DNA from: Kofleriaceae bacterium | Lineage (GTDB): Bacteria; Myxococcota_A; Polyangia; Haliangiales; Haliangiaceae | DNA length: 64,000 bases | Assembly (NCBI GenBank): GCA_020633495.1 | Contig: JACKDR010000024.1 | Coordinates: forward strand, 1 to 64,000 | Direction: 5' to 3' | Shown: piece by piece, positions 1-15,494 of the stretch | Numbering within the stretch: position 1 is the stretch's first letter | How the letters are laid out: each line of letters opens with the position of its first letter | Translations under genes and position numbers: made by a program | The notes under the pieces: model-generated | Database searches by the model: none | What the model was told of the DNA's origin: nothing | Seen by the model: only the letters and a program-made list of their open reading frames with translations

Positions 1-1
1 G

Positions 2-490
2 ATCGCGATCGGCGTCGGCATCAACACCGGGCCGATGGCGGTCGGCAACATGGGCTCCGAGGCCCGCTTCGACTACACGGTGCTGGGCGACGCGGTCAAC
101 CTGGGGGCCCGGCTCGAGGCCCTGACCAAGGAGTACGAGGCCGACATCCTGTGCGGCGAGGCCACCGCCCGCGCCGCCGGCGACGGCTTCGTGTTCCGCG
201 AGCTCGACTGGGTCCGGGTCAAGGGCCGCGGCGGCACCGCCGCGGTGTTCGAGCTGGTCGGCCGGCGCGGCGCGGCGCGCCTCGACGACGCCGCGCTGGC
301 GACCTGGGCCGACGGCCTCGCCGCCTACCGCGCCCGCGACTTCGACCGCGCGGTCGAGCGCTGGGGCGACCTGGCCCTGCGCTACCCCGACGACGGCGTC
401 ACCGCGGTGATGCGGGCCCGCGCCGAGGCCCTGCGCGCGGCGCCGCCGCCCGGCGACTGGGACGGGGTCTACGAGCAGCACTCCAAGTGA
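2..490 (+). CDS. Class III adenylate/guanylate cyclase, C-terminal part (5' end outside window)
   Basis: The frame is open from base 2, so the gene starts before the window. The visible part begins in the catalytic core: GINTGPM, then GNMGSEARFDYTVLGDAVNLGARLE, which is the well-conserved strand-loop region of class III nucleotidyl cyclases that carries the second metal/transition-state residues (Asn and Arg of NLGARLE). After the core come about 70 residues that read like a small helical tail (ARDFDRAVERW). Such cyclases make cAMP or cGMP from ATP or GTP at the inner membrane, often behind CHASE2 or FHA sensor domains, but the sensor part is not visible. Substrate cannot be assigned from this fragment. 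Confidence 0.9.
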   Translation: MAIGVGINTGPMAVGNMGSEARFDYTVLGDAVNLGARLEALTKEYEADILCGEATARAAGDGFVFRELDWVRVKGRGGTAAVFELVGRRGAARLDDAALATWADGLAAYRARDFDRAVERWGDLALRYPDDGVTAVMRARAEALRAAPPPGDWDGVYEQHSK

Positions 491-536
491 GCGCGGCGCG
501 ACGCGCGGCGCCGAACCCTGGTACCGTGGACGACCC

Positions 537-1376
537 GTGAGCCTGCTCGTCCTGGATTTCGACGGCACGATGACCGACGCCGAGGTCGAAGGTGGCCCCT
601 TCACCGCCGGCTACCTCGAGGACCTCGCCGCGCTGGTCGGCCGGCGCGCCGACGACCCCGAGCTCGCCGCGATCGTCGCCGGCGTCCGCGACCGCATCGC
701 GCACGACCCCGAGGCCTCGTTCGTGTGGCAGGGCCACGCGGTGGCGCCGTCGCGGGTCGACCCGTACCTGCGCATCGTGCCCATCGCCGAGGCCATCTTC
801 GACGCCTTCGGCGCGTTCCCGCGCGCCGTCGACCGCGGCGCCCTGCTCGGCCGCGTCCTCTACAAGTACAACTACGCCAAGACGCTGATCGCGCCGCGGC
901 CCGGCGCCCGCGAGCTGCTCGCCGCGCTGGCCGGCACCGACACCTGGGTGGTCACCAACTCGCACACCGAGCACGTCGCCGCCAAGGTCGACGCGATCGA
1001 CGCCGGCACCGGCGCGCTGGCGTGGCTGCGCGGCCGCATCCACGGCAACGCCAGCAAGTTCGAGATCGACGACGCCTGGACCGGGGCGCCCGCCGAGCTG
1101 AGCCTGCCGGGCCTGCGCCGCCCGGTGCTGCTGCGCCGCCGCAAGTACCACGCCGTGCTCGCCGAGCTGCTCGCGGGTCGGCCGTTCGCGGACCTGACCG
1201 TGGTCGGCGACATCTTCGAGCTCGACCTGGCGATGCCGCTGGCGATGGGCGCGCGGGTCGGCCTGGTCGCCGGGCCGCACACGCCGCCCCACGAGATCGC
1301 GTACTGCGACGAGCACCCGCGGGCCCGCGTGATCCGGCGGCTCGACGAGGTCCTAGCGCTGGCGCCGGGCCGGTAG
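537..1376 (+). CDS. HAD-superfamily hydrolase
   Basis: A 279-residue protein with all four HAD motifs in order: motif I DFDGTMTD at residues 7-14, motif II with VVTNSH near 140, the motif III lysine in RRRKYH near 202, and motif IV GDIFELD near 224. The nucleophile is the first Asp of motif I and the second is the general acid, so a phosphatase or phosphotransferase reaction is expected. A large cap sits between motifs I and II. It starts with GTG 46 bases after the cyclase stop. The substrate is unknown. No partner gene next to it explains its role. Confidence 0.8.
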   Translation: MSLLVLDFDGTMTDAEVEGGPFTAGYLEDLAALVGRRADDPELAAIVAGVRDRIAHDPEASFVWQGHAVAPSRVDPYLRIVPIAEAIFDAFGAFPRAVDRGALLGRVLYKYNYAKTLIAPRPGARELLAALAGTDTWVVTNSHTEHVAAKVDAIDAGTGALAWLRGRIHGNASKFEIDDAWTGAPAELSLPGLRRPVLLRRRKYHAVLAELLAGRPFADLTVVGDIFELDLAMPLAMGARVGLVAGPHTPPHEIAYCDEHPRARVIRRLDEVLALAPGR

Positions 1377-1526
1377 CGCGGCCGCCGACGCCCGCCCCGC
1401 GCCCCGGCGGCGGCCCCGGGTCCGATCGCGCCGGGAGTCTCCACTGGAGACATTCGCTTGACAGCGGCCCCGCGCGGGACGACGCTCGGCCGGCCCGGTC
1501 CCCCCGACGCCCAGCGAGGCCCGCCC

Positions 1527-2390
<864 letters not shown>

Positions 2391-2468
2391 CGCGGCGCGC
2401 CCGGCGCCGTCGCCGCGGCGCCGGGATCTGATCGTCGACGACGGCGCGGCATCGAGTACCATGCCGCC

Positions 2469-3362
2469 ATGGACGTGCTGCCCGGAATGGACGGACGGCT
2501 CGGCCGCGAGCTCGGCAAGGCGGTCAGCCTCGCCACCACCGCGGGCGCGCTGGTCTTGCGCCTGCGCGATCAGGAGCTGGGCGTCGAGCTCAAGCCCGGC
2601 GACGAGCCGGTGACGATCGCCGATCGCCAGGCCTCGGACCTGGTGGTCAAGGGCCTGCGCGCGGCGTTCCCCGCCGACGTCGTGATCAGCGAGGAGAACG
2701 CCGACGATCCGGCGCGGCTGACCGCGAGGCGGGTGTGGTTCGTCGATCCCATCGACGGCACCGCCGACTTCATCGCCGGCCGCCCCGGCTTCTCGGTGAT
2801 GATCGGCCTGTGCGAGCGCCACGTCCCGGTGCTCGGCGTCGTGTACCAGCCGGTCGGCGACCGCCTGTTCTGGGCCGCCCACGAGGCCATCGACGCCGCC
2901 GAGCCCGGCCGCTGGGGCAAGCCCGGCGAGCGCGCCGCGGCGTGGTTCCTGGCCCCCGGCGCGACGCCGCGGCAGCTGCGGGTGTCGGACGTCGCGGCGT
3001 CGGCGGACATCCGGCTGGTGGCGTCGGCGTCGCACCGCGACCACACGATCGACGAGGTCAAGAGCGCGCTCGGCATCTCCAACGAGCTCAACATCGGCTC
3101 GGTCGGGCTCAAGCTGGGGCTGATCGCGCTCGCCGAGCGCGACCTCTACGTCAACCCGTCGTCGAAGTCGAAGGCGTGGGACACCTGCGCGCCGGAGGCG
3201 ATCCTGGTCGCCGCCGGCGGCATGATGACCGACACCCACGGCGAGCCGCTGCGCTACGACCGCCGCGACCTGGCCCGCAAGAGCGGCCTGGTGGCGTCGA
3301 ACGGCCTCATCCACGCCGAGGTGCTGGCGCGCCTCGCCCACCTGTTCCCGCGGCCGTCGTAG
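2469..3362 (+). CDS. Inositol monophosphatase-family protein, CysQ-like 3'(2'),5'-bisphosphate nucleotidase
   Basis: A 297-residue member of the Li+-sensitive, Mg2+-dependent phosphatase family. Motif A is visible as FVDPIDGTADFIAG (metal-binding Asp-x-Ile-Asp-Gly-Thr) near residue 94, an upstream ISEEN supplies the metal-binding Glu, and motif B is WDTCAPEAI near residue 237. The VYQP and SRDH-like segments fit CysQ more than inositol phosphatase, so removal of the 3' phosphate from PAP in sulfate assimilation is the likely role; an inositol or fructose bisphosphate substrate is not excluded. ATG 2469 gives a normal length for the family. Confidence 0.82.
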   Translation: MDVLPGMDGRLGRELGKAVSLATTAGALVLRLRDQELGVELKPGDEPVTIADRQASDLVVKGLRAAFPADVVISEENADDPARLTARRVWFVDPIDGTADFIAGRPGFSVMIGLCERHVPVLGVVYQPVGDRLFWAAHEAIDAAEPGRWGKPGERAAAWFLAPGATPRQLRVSDVAASADIRLVASASHRDHTIDEVKSALGISNELNIGSVGLKLGLIALAERDLYVNPSSKSKAWDTCAPEAILVAAGGMMTDTHGEPLRYDRRDLARKSGLVASNGLIHAEVLARLAHLFPRPS

Positions 3363-3401
3363 CGGCGGCCCGGCGCGGCGGCGCGACGCGCCGGCCGCGC
3401 C

Positions 3402-4151
3402 TCAGTACTCGCAGAGGCCGTCGGCCTTGATCGGGCCGCGGATCCACTGCACCTCGCTCTGCGAGGCGTCCTCGTTGAAGTCCTGGACGTGGAGCGACTG
3501 CGCCAGGCCCAGCTCGAAGTAGTACGCGAAGCTCGCGGCGTCGTCCGACGACAGCCCGGCGTCGGCGAACCGCGCCGGGTCGACCTGGGCCGCGAGCTCG
3601 CGGGCGCGGACCGCCGCGGGCTCGAGGAAGTTGTCGCAGTCGACCGAGATCAGGCAGTCCTCGAGCTCGGTGTCGCAGCCGCAGTTGCCGTCGTGCGGGT
3701 CGTCGCTGCCGTCGACGTCGTCGGACGGCGTGCCCGGCTGGGTGGTCGGGCTGCCGGGGTCGCCGTTGGTGTCGGGGCCGTCGGGGCCGGTGCCGATGCC
3801 GACGTCGTCGTAGAGGACGCCGCCGTTGCCGTCGGAGCCGCCCGAGCGGGCGACCAGCACGTTCTCCCAGTCGTAGGGCACCGCGGCGTGCGGCGACGCC
3901 ACGCCCGGCTGGTACAGGAACCCCTTGTGCGCGACGTGCCCCGGCAAGGTCTTGCCGAGCAGGTAGACGCCGATGCCGTGGCCCATGACGTACGCCCGGT
4001 CGGCGAGATCGAGCCCGGCCACCGCCTCCTCGCGGATCATCGTGCGATCGAAGGTCGTCGGATCGCTGGGGGAGTAGGGTCCGTCGGCCGAGCAGGCCAC
4101 GAGGGCGAGCGCGGTCGACGCGAAGAACACAGAGAGAGCCACGTTGCGCAT
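3402..4151 (-). CDS. Hypothetical lipoprotein
   Basis: A 249-residue protein starting at ATG 4151, preceded by a GAAAGG Shine-Dalgarno sequence; the longer open frame upstream has no support. The N terminus is a lipoprotein signal with lipobox LVAC at about residue 17, so Cys17 should be lipidated. The middle (about residues 105-160) is Gly/Asp/Pro-rich and disordered with a small Cys cluster (GNCGCDTELEDC). The ordered parts before and after it match no family I know. It faces the CysQ-like gene tail to tail and the sigma factor gene head to head. Function unknown. Confidence 0.72.
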   Translation of the reverse strand: MRNVALSVFFASTALALVACSADGPYSPSDPTTFDRTMIREEAVAGLDLADRAYVMGHGIGVYLLGKTLPGHVAHKGFLYQPGVASPHAAVPYDWENVLVARSGGSDGNGGVLYDDVGIGTGPDGPDTNGDPGSPTTQPGTPSDDVDGSDDPHDGNCGCDTELEDCLISVDCDNFLEPAAVRARELAAQVDPARFADAGLSSDDAASFAYYFELGLAQSLHVQDFNEDASQSEVQWIRGPIKADGLCEY

Positions 4152-4441
4152 CGCGCGCCTTTCAGGTGAGTCCCGGCGTGACCTGCATGACGCAAGTCGC
4201 AGGCCATGGGCGCGGGGCTCGTAACCCGCGGACATCCGCCCCCTGCAACCCGGGTGGCAGGGACCCGGGCTCCCCACCCGTGGGGGGCGCCGGCTCCGGG
4301 GCACGGAGGTTCGGCGGCGGCCGGCGGCGCGACCGGCGCGGCGGCGCGACCGGCGGCCAGGCGCCGCCACCGGCGCCGACGCCGGCGCCGGCGCCGGTCG
4401 ATCCCCGGAACCTTCCGGCGCCCCGCGTGTGTAACGGTCTG

Positions 4442-5047
4442 ATGGTGCCCGCCGCCACCCGGCCCGCTGCCCGCGAGCTCGACGACCTGACGCTGCGCCG
4501 CGCGCAGCGGGGCGACGGCGCCGCGTTCCGCGAGGTGGTCGAGCGCCACCACCGGGCGGTCTGGGACCTGGTGACGCGGCTGCTGGCCGGGACCGCGCTG
4601 GCGCACCGGGCCGAGGATCTGGTCCAGGACACGTTCGTGCGGGTCCACCGGGCCCTGCCCGGCTTCGATCCCGCCGGCCCGGCGCGGCTGTCGACGTGGA
4701 TCCTCACGATCGCCAGCCGGCTCGCGCTCAATGAGCTGCGCCGGGCGCCGCGCGCCGCGGCCACCGTGCCGCTGGACGCCGCGGTCGACGTCGCCGCCGC
4801 CGGCGAGTCGCCGGCGGGCGCGCTCGAGCGCGAGGAGCGCGCGATCGCGGTGGCGCGGGCGATCGCGGCGCTGCCCGAGGCCGGCCGGGTGATCGTGCTG
4901 CTGCGCGCCTACCACGACCTCGACTACGCCGAGATCGCGGACGTGCTCGAGGTCGACGTCGGCACCGTGAAGTCGCGGCTGTCGCGGGCGCGAGCGCAGC
5001 TGCGCGCCCGGCTGCGGCCGCACGATCGAGGAGACGACCATGCGTGA
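4442..5047 (+). CDS. ECF-type RNA polymerase sigma factor
   Basis: A 201-residue sigma-70 family protein with region 2 (residues 30-95; HRAEDLVQDTFVRVHRAL is the core-binding 2.2/2.3 segment) and region 4 (residues 135-190; YAEIADVLEVDVGTVKSRLSRAR is the -35 helix-turn-helix). No region 1 or 3, so it belongs to the ECF group. I start it at ATG 4442; the in-frame extension upstream to 4166 is proline/glycine-rich and has no sigma features. Its stop overlaps the start of the next gene, a membrane protein with a FecR-like domain, which is the usual arrangement of an ECF factor with its anti-sigma or regulated target. Confidence 0.92.
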   Translation: MVPAATRPAARELDDLTLRRAQRGDGAAFREVVERHHRAVWDLVTRLLAGTALAHRAEDLVQDTFVRVHRALPGFDPAGPARLSTWILTIASRLALNELRRAPRAAATVPLDAAVDVAAAGESPAGALEREERAIAVARAIAALPEAGRVIVLLRAYHDLDYAEIADVLEVDVGTVKSRLSRARAQLRARLRPHDRGDDHA

Positions 5048-6660
5048 CCAGGACCGCCGGGATGGCGCCGGCCGCGACGACGGCGACCGCGACGACCTCG
5101 ACGACGAGCTCGACCTCGGGGGCGTGGCAGGTGCCGGCGCCGCCGGCCGGGCTGGTCGACCGCGTGATGGCGCACGTCGACGGCACCGCGGCGCACGGCG
5201 TCCGCGCCGCCGCCGAGCCACCCGCGGCGGGCCCAGGCGCCAGTGCGACGACGCGGCGCCGGCTCGGCGCCTACGTCGCGGTCGCGACGGCGGCGGCGGC
5301 GGTGGCCGCCGCGGTCACGGTGGTGGTCGTCCGGGGCGGCGACGACGGGCGCGCCCGTGATCGCCGCGGCGCGACCGGCGTGCGCCCCGGCGAGCTGACC
5401 GCGGCGACCCGCAGCACCGTCGCGATCGCGCCCGGCACCGTCGTCGAGGCCGACGCCGGCGCGTCGCTGCGCTGGCGGGTCGACGACGCCGGCGCGCTCG
5501 TCGTCACCCAGCAGGCCGGCGTCGTCACCTTTCGCCACGACGGCGGCGCCCGCCTCGTCGTCGACGCCGCGTTCGCGCGGGTCACCAGCCGCGACGCCTT
5601 CTTCCGCGTGGAGGTCCCGATGCCCGAGCCCCGCTCCGATGCCCGCCCCGATCAGCCCGGTCCGCGTCGCACCGCCAAGGTCGCGCTCGCCGGCGTCGCC
5701 GCCGCCGCCGTGGTGGTCGCGGTCTACGAGGGCCACGCCGCGCTGTCGACGTCGCGCGGCGAGGTCGACGTCGCGCCCGGCCACGTCGCGGTCGCCACCC
5801 CGACGAGGCGCCCGCGGTGGTCCCCGGACGGGCCGCCGGTGGCGCGCGCCGCCGTCGACCACGCGCGCCGGGTCGACGATCCGGCCGAGCGCGCGGCGCT
5901 GGCGCGCTCGATCGCCCAGGCCCGGGCGGTCCGCGAGGCCCGGGCCAGCGTCCACGCCGGCGGCGCGGCGGCGACCGGCGGCGCGGCCGCCGCGCCCGCG
6001 CCGACGGATGGCCAGGGCGACGTCGACCCCGACGAGATCCGCAGCGCCGTCCGCGAGGTGTCGCCGCTGGTCGGCGAGTGCTACTCGATGGCGCCGCTGG
6101 ACGTGCAGCGGGCCGGCGGCAACGTCGTCATCGAGATGACGATCTCCGGCGAGCCCGGCGTCGGCACCGTGTTCGACGACGCCGGCTTCATCGACGGCAC
6201 GCCGGCGCTGCTGGCCGCCACCGAGTTCACCGAGTGCATGCGCGAGACCTTGCTGTCGGTGGAGATGCCGCCGCTGACCCGGGGCGGCACCGTGGTGATC
6301 CACTATCCGTTCGCGTTCGCGTACAGCGACGACGAGGACGCCGACGCGCCGCCGCCGCCCCTGCCGGCGCCGGCGCCGGCGCCGCGCGAGGACGCCGCCA
6401 GCGGCGTCGATCCGCAGCTGAAGTTCGCCGAGGACGCGGCGCGCGCCGGCCGCTACAACGACGCGATCCGCTACGCCACGCGGGTGGTCGCGCGCGACGG
6501 CGACAACGTCGCGGCCTGGACCGTGCTCGGCATCGCCGGCTGCAACGTGCACGACGGCGCCCTCGCCGCTCAGGCGCTGGGGCACCTGTCGGGGCAGCGC
6601 GGCGGCATGGTCCGGCAGGTCTGCGTGAAGAACGGCGTCGAGCTGCCCGCGGCGCCGTGA
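5040..6660 (+). CDS. Membrane-anchored anti-sigma/FecR-like protein with AgmX/PglI-type C terminus (apparent frameshift)
   Basis: The likely start is ATG 5040, overlapping the sigma gene stop; it gives an acidic N terminus ending in DDLDDELDLG. The rest of the protein is in the next frame, from AWQVPAPPAGLVDRVMAHV onward; the two join if one G of the run at 5118-5122 is dropped. Then follow one transmembrane segment (YVAVATAAAAVAAAVTVVVV), a FecR-like periplasmic domain, a proline/alanine linker, and a domain resembling the AgmX/PglI C-terminal domain (EIRSAVREVSPLVGECY, then FTECMRETLLSVEMPP), ending in TPR-like helices. Translational coupling to the ECF factor suggests it controls that factor or is its envelope partner; this is inference. 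Confidence 0.7.
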
Positions 6661-6680
6661 GCGCGGCCGCGGCCGCGGCG

Positions 6681-7052
6681 GCGTGCGGACCGGCGCCCGC
6701 CCCTTCGACTCCGCCCTCGCGGCTGCGCCGCTCGGGCTGCGCTCAGGGTGAGCGTGGGCGAGGACGCGGTGGCGGCGGCGTGCGGACCGGCGCCCGCCCC
6801 CCGCCGCTTCGACTCCGCCCTCGCGGCTGCGCCGCTCGGGCTGCGCTCAGGGTGAGCGTGGGCGAGGACGCGGTGGCGGCGGCGTGCGGACCGGCGCCCG
6901 CCTCCCGCCCCTTCGACTCCGCCCTCGCGGCTGCGCCGCTCGGGCTGCGCTCAGGGTGAGCGTGGGCGAGGACGCGGCGGCGGCGAGCGGACAGGCAGGC
7001 GCAAGTTGCGCTCACCCCGAGCGCGAGGCCGCGAAGCGGCCGAGCAGTCGAG
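6681..7052. repeat. Tandem ~100-bp intergenic repeats plus an inverted relative
   Basis: This 448-bp gap between convergent genes holds three near-identical units of 97-104 bp starting at 6681, 6778 and 6882. Each contains the core cttcgactccgccctcgcgg followed by a GCGCTCAGGGTGAGCG end. From about 7009 to 7052 there is a partial unit in the opposite direction (GCTCACCCCGAGCG ... GTCGAGGGGG). The units differ only by a few bases and short insertions, which indicates recent tandem duplication. A related inverted unit occurs at 18,752-18,796. They look like dispersed palindromic extragenic repeats; no gene is visible here. Confidence 0.85.
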
Positions 7053-7108
7053 GGGGCGTGGATCGGTACGACGCCGCGGAGCGCGGTGCGCGCGGCCGGC
7101 GGGCGCGG

Positions 7109-8506
<1,398 letters not shown>

Positions 8507-8538
8507 GTCGTGTCTTGCCTCGTCTGGTGCCGCGGCGC

Positions 8539-9999
<1,461 letters not shown>

Positions 10000-10065
10000 G
10001 GGCGCAATGTACCGTGGATCGGCGAGCGCGCCGCCGACCCTGACCGAAAGGGCAGCCTCGGGAGG

Positions 10066-10683
<618 letters not shown>

Positions 10684-10952
10684 CGCGGGCACGCTAGCGT
10701 CGCCGGGTGGACCGTGTCAAACGGCCGCCGCCGGTCGCCGGCTTGCGGGTGCCGGCCTTGGCGGGGCGCCGCGGGGCGGGCACGCCGGGGCGACCGGTGC
10801 GCGCGGGCCGGCCGGCGCTGGCCGGCGGTCCGTCGCCGCGCGCGGGCCGGCCGGTGGACGGCCGACCGGCGGACGGACGGCCGGCCGCGGGACGGCCGGC
10901 CGACGGTCGACCAGCGCCAGGACGACCGGCACCAGGACGGGACGGACGCGCG

Positions 10953-12178
10953 CTACCCTCGCTGCGCGCCGGGCCCCGGCGGGCCCGGCGCCGCGGCTCG
11001 ACCGGGCCTCGTCGCGACCGGACCGGCCGCCACGCGCCGGTGCGTCGCCACGACCGGACCGGCCGCCGCGCCCGGCGGCGTCGTCACGACCGGACCGGCC
11101 GCCGCGCCCGGCGGCGTCGTCACGACCGGACCGGCCGCCACGCGCCGGCGCGTCGTCGCGACCGGAGCGACCGCCACGCGCCGGTCCGTCGTCACGACCG
11201 GACCGACCGCCGCGGCCACCGCGCGCCGGCAGCTTGACCGAGGTCCGCGCCGGCCGGGCGTCGCGGGCGCCCAGGCGTCGCCGCGGCCACCGCGCTCGCC
11301 TCGATCCGGCCGCTCGCGCGACGGCGGCGCCGCCGGTGCGGCCGCGGCGGCGGCGGTCTGCTCGGCCTCGAGCCGGGCGCGGTCGCGGGCGCGCCGGGCG
11401 ATGTCGGTCGACTCGCGCGCCGCGTGCCAGCGGCCGCGCGCCACCGAGCGCCGGTCGAGCCCGACCAGATCGCGCAACTCGTTGAGCTCGGCCTGGGTCA
11501 GCTCGCGGGCGTCGCCGACCCGCAGGCCGTGGAACGTGAGGTTGGCGAACGCGACCCGCTGCAGCTTCTGCACCGTGTAGCCCAGGGTCTCGAGCATCCG
11601 GTGGATCTGGCGCGACTTGCCCTCGTGGATCGTCATCGCCAGCCAGGTGTGCTTGCTGTCACCGGGCAGCTCGCTGACCTCGGCCGGCAGCGTCACGGTG
11701 CCGTCGTCGAGGCGGACGCCGTCGCGCAAGAGCTGCAGGCCGCCGGGCCGGATCTGGCCCTGCAGCTTGACGTGATAGGTCTTGGGGACGTGGTGCTTGG
11801 GCGCCAGCAGCCGCGACGCCAGCTCGCCGTCGTTGGTGAGCAGCAGGACGCCCTCGGTGTAGAAGTCGAGGCGGCCCACCGGCACCACCGACGCCGGCAC
11901 GTTGGGCAGGTAGTCCATCACCGTGGGCCGCCCGCGATCGTCGGTGACCGCGGTGATGCAGCCCTTGGGCTTGTTGAGCAGGACGTAGAACGGCTCCTCG
12001 GGCATGACCCCGATGCCGTCGACCGCGACGCTGTCGCCGTTGGCGTCGACCTTGGTGCCGAGCTCGCGCACCACCTTGCCGTTGACGGTGACGCGGCCCT
12101 CGGTGATGAGCTGCTCGGCCTTGCGGCGCGCGGCGACCCCCGCCTGGGACAGGAAGCGCTGCAGTCGGATCTCGTTCT

Positions 12179-12182
<4 letters not shown>
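10953..12182 (-). CDS. RluB/RsuA-type 23S rRNA pseudouridine synthase with long low-complexity tail
   Basis: The first ~245 residues are a complete pseudouridine synthase: an N-terminal S4 RNA-binding domain (RLQRFLSQAGVAARRKAEQLI), the catalytic GRLDFYTEGVLLLTNDGELA with nucleophile Asp in GRLD, and KTYHVKL plus EGKSRQIHRML, as in RluB. It should modify a uridine of 23S rRNA. After about residue 300 the annotated frame becomes a poor repetitive sequence (PVVTT, RRVAAGP). A neighbouring frame of the same DNA encodes clean RGG-type repeats (GGRSGRDD), and a third encodes AGRP repeats ending at a TAG at 10,694-10,696, so the true tail probably continues to 10,694 with two frameshifts. It overlaps scpB by four bases (ATGA). 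Confidence 0.85.
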
Positions 12183-13774
<1,592 letters not shown>

Positions 13775-13853
13775 CGGTACGATCCTGCCGACCGGCTGCT
13801 CTTAGCGCACCCGTGTGACAAGGGGAACCCCTGCCCCGCGGGAATCCGCCTGG

Positions 13854-14744
13854 TTACCGGTACTCGTCCGAGCTGGCGACGCCGTGCGCCACCTTGTCGC
13901 GCAGCTCGTCGGCGGACGTGGCGCGCGAGATCCAGATCTCGGGCTCGTAGCGGTCGTCCTCGCCGTCGACGCCCAGGCTCTGCTGCACCGCGATCAGCCG
14001 CAGCTTGGCCATCTCGAGCAGCGCCAGCAGCGTCACCACGGCGTCGTGGCGCAGCTCGTCGAGCGAGACCTCGACCGGCTCGCCGTCCTCGGCCAGCTTG
14101 GCGAACCGGAACATCGAGGTGAACGTGAACCGGTCCTCGCGCTCGAGGCGGTCGGTCAGCTCGGCGATCTTCTGGCTCACCGACAGCCGGTCGATGAGCA
14201 CGTTGTGCGTGATCTTGACCTTGGCCCGGCGCATCAGCCGGTCGAGGGCCTCGATCAGCTTGTGGACCGGGAAGCTGGCCAGCGGCGCGACCGCGTCCGG
14301 GTCGACGTTCTCGGCCACGGCGTCCTCGAGCGCGGTGCCGCGGAACCACACGTTGCGCCCGACCACCGGGCGCTCGCCCAGCGACAGCGCCGCCTCCTTG
14401 TACTTCTGGTACTCGAGCAGGCGGCGGATCAGGTCGGCGCGCGGGTCGGCCTCCTCGCCGTCGCCGTCCTCGCCGCCCTCCTCGGCCTCCTCGTCGTCGG
14501 CGTCCGGCGTCGGCAAGAGCTCGCGCGACTTGATGTGGCACAGCGTCGCCGCCATCACCAGGTACTCGCCGGCGACGTCGATGTCGAGGCCCTCCATCGC
14601 GTCGAGGTAGGCCAGGTACTTCTCGGTCACGAACGCGATCGGGATGTCGAGGATGTCCAGCTCGTGCTTCTTGACCAGGTGGAGCAAGAGGTCGAGCGGC
14701 CCCTCGAACACGTCGAGCTGGACCTGATAGCTGCTGTCGGTCAT
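13854..14744 (-). CDS. scpA: Segregation and condensation protein A
   Basis: A 296-residue kleisin-type subunit of the SMC-ScpAB condensin. The signature FEGPLDLLLHLVKKHELDILDIPIAFVTEKYL is at residues 12-43, followed by EYLVMAATLCHIKSRELLP. A short acidic insertion (residues 78-96) interrupts the linker. The C-terminal winged helix that touches the SMC head is present (TLLALLEMAKLRLIAVQQ). I start at ATG 14744 because the preceding residues in frame do not match the family. Its start is only 13 bp from the stop of the M50 protease gene. Confidence 0.95.
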   Translation of the reverse strand: MTDSSYQVQLDVFEGPLDLLLHLVKKHELDILDIPIAFVTEKYLAYLDAMEGLDIDVAGEYLVMAATLCHIKSRELLPTPDADDEEAEEGGEDGDGEEADPRADLIRRLLEYQKYKEAALSLGERPVVGRNVWFRGTALEDAVAENVDPDAVAPLASFPVHKLIEALDRLMRRAKVKITHNVLIDRLSVSQKIAELTDRLEREDRFTFTSMFRFAKLAEDGEPVEVSLDELRHDAVVTLLALLEMAKLRLIAVQQSLGVDGEDDRYEPEIWISRATSADELRDKVAHGVASSDEYR

Positions 14745-14757
14745 CACCGCGGTCTCG

Positions 14758-15435
14758 TCATCGCAGGCTGAAGACCTGCGCCAGCAAGTCATACAGGTTC
14801 ACTGTGACGAGGTTCGCCGGGTAGGTGAAGATCCGGGACAGCTCGGGGATGAGGATGACCGCCATCAGGACGAACGGCCCGTAGACCGAGAACTTCTGGA
14901 ACGCCGGCAGGTACCGCGACGGCAAGAGGCCCTCGGTGACCGCGCCGCCGTCGAGCGGCGGCGCCGGCACCAGGTTGAAGAAGAACAGGATGAAGTTCAG
15001 GCCGACCGCGTAGTGCAGCGCCCGGTTGAGCGGGTGGGCGTAGTCGATGACCTGCCACTTGAGCAGCGCGACGTGGACGATCGCGATCAGCGTGCCGAAC
15101 ATCAGGTTCATCAGCGGCCCGGCGAAGGCCACGAACATGTGCCCGGTGCGCATCGCGAAGCGGCGGCTGAACCGGGTCGGCTGGACCTGGACCGGCTTGC
15201 CCCAGCCGAAGCCGATGCCGCCCATGTACAGCAGGCCGATCAGGGGGAACGCCACCGTGCCGATCAGGTCGGCGTGGACCAGCGGGTTGAGGCTGACCCG
15301 CCCCTGCCGGCGCGGCAGGTCGTCCCCGAGGCGGTCGGCCACGTAGGCGTGGCCGAACTCGTGCACGCAGATGGAGAGGAGCAGGATGATCATCGCCTGC
15401 ACGACCCAGCGCATGTTCGCGGGGGAGAAGTCCAT
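14758..15435 (-). CDS. Site-2-type zinc metalloprotease (M50 family), integral membrane
   Basis: A 225-residue membrane protein with the zinc motif HEFGHAY at residues ~25-31 inside the first hydrophobic segment, and the third metal-ligand motif NLVPAPPLDGG near residue 155. NPLVHADLIGT is also typical of the short ScpA-linked M50 proteins (YwhC-like). It has about five hydrophobic segments and no PDZ domain. These proteins cleave peptide bonds within the membrane, but the substrate of this subgroup is not known. It is followed by scpA, a neighbourhood conserved in many bacteria. ATG 15435 gives the standard length. Confidence 0.93.
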   Translation of the reverse strand: MDFSPANMRWVVQAMIILLLSICVHEFGHAYVADRLGDDLPRRQGRVSLNPLVHADLIGTVAFPLIGLLYMGGIGFGWGKPVQVQPTRFSRRFAMRTGHMFVAFAGPLMNLMFGTLIAIVHVALLKWQVIDYAHPLNRALHYAVGLNFILFFFNLVPAPPLDGGAVTEGLLPSRYLPAFQKFSVYGPFVLMAVILIPELSRIFTYPANLVTVNLYDLLAQVFSLR

Positions 15436-15494
15436 CGACGGGACTATGTCGTCCCGCCCCGACGACCGCAACCCCGCAGAACGACCGGGGGTGG

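Noticed and set aside
6681..6985. CRISPR or insertion sequence
   Set aside because: Repeats are adjacent without unique spacers and have no transposase.
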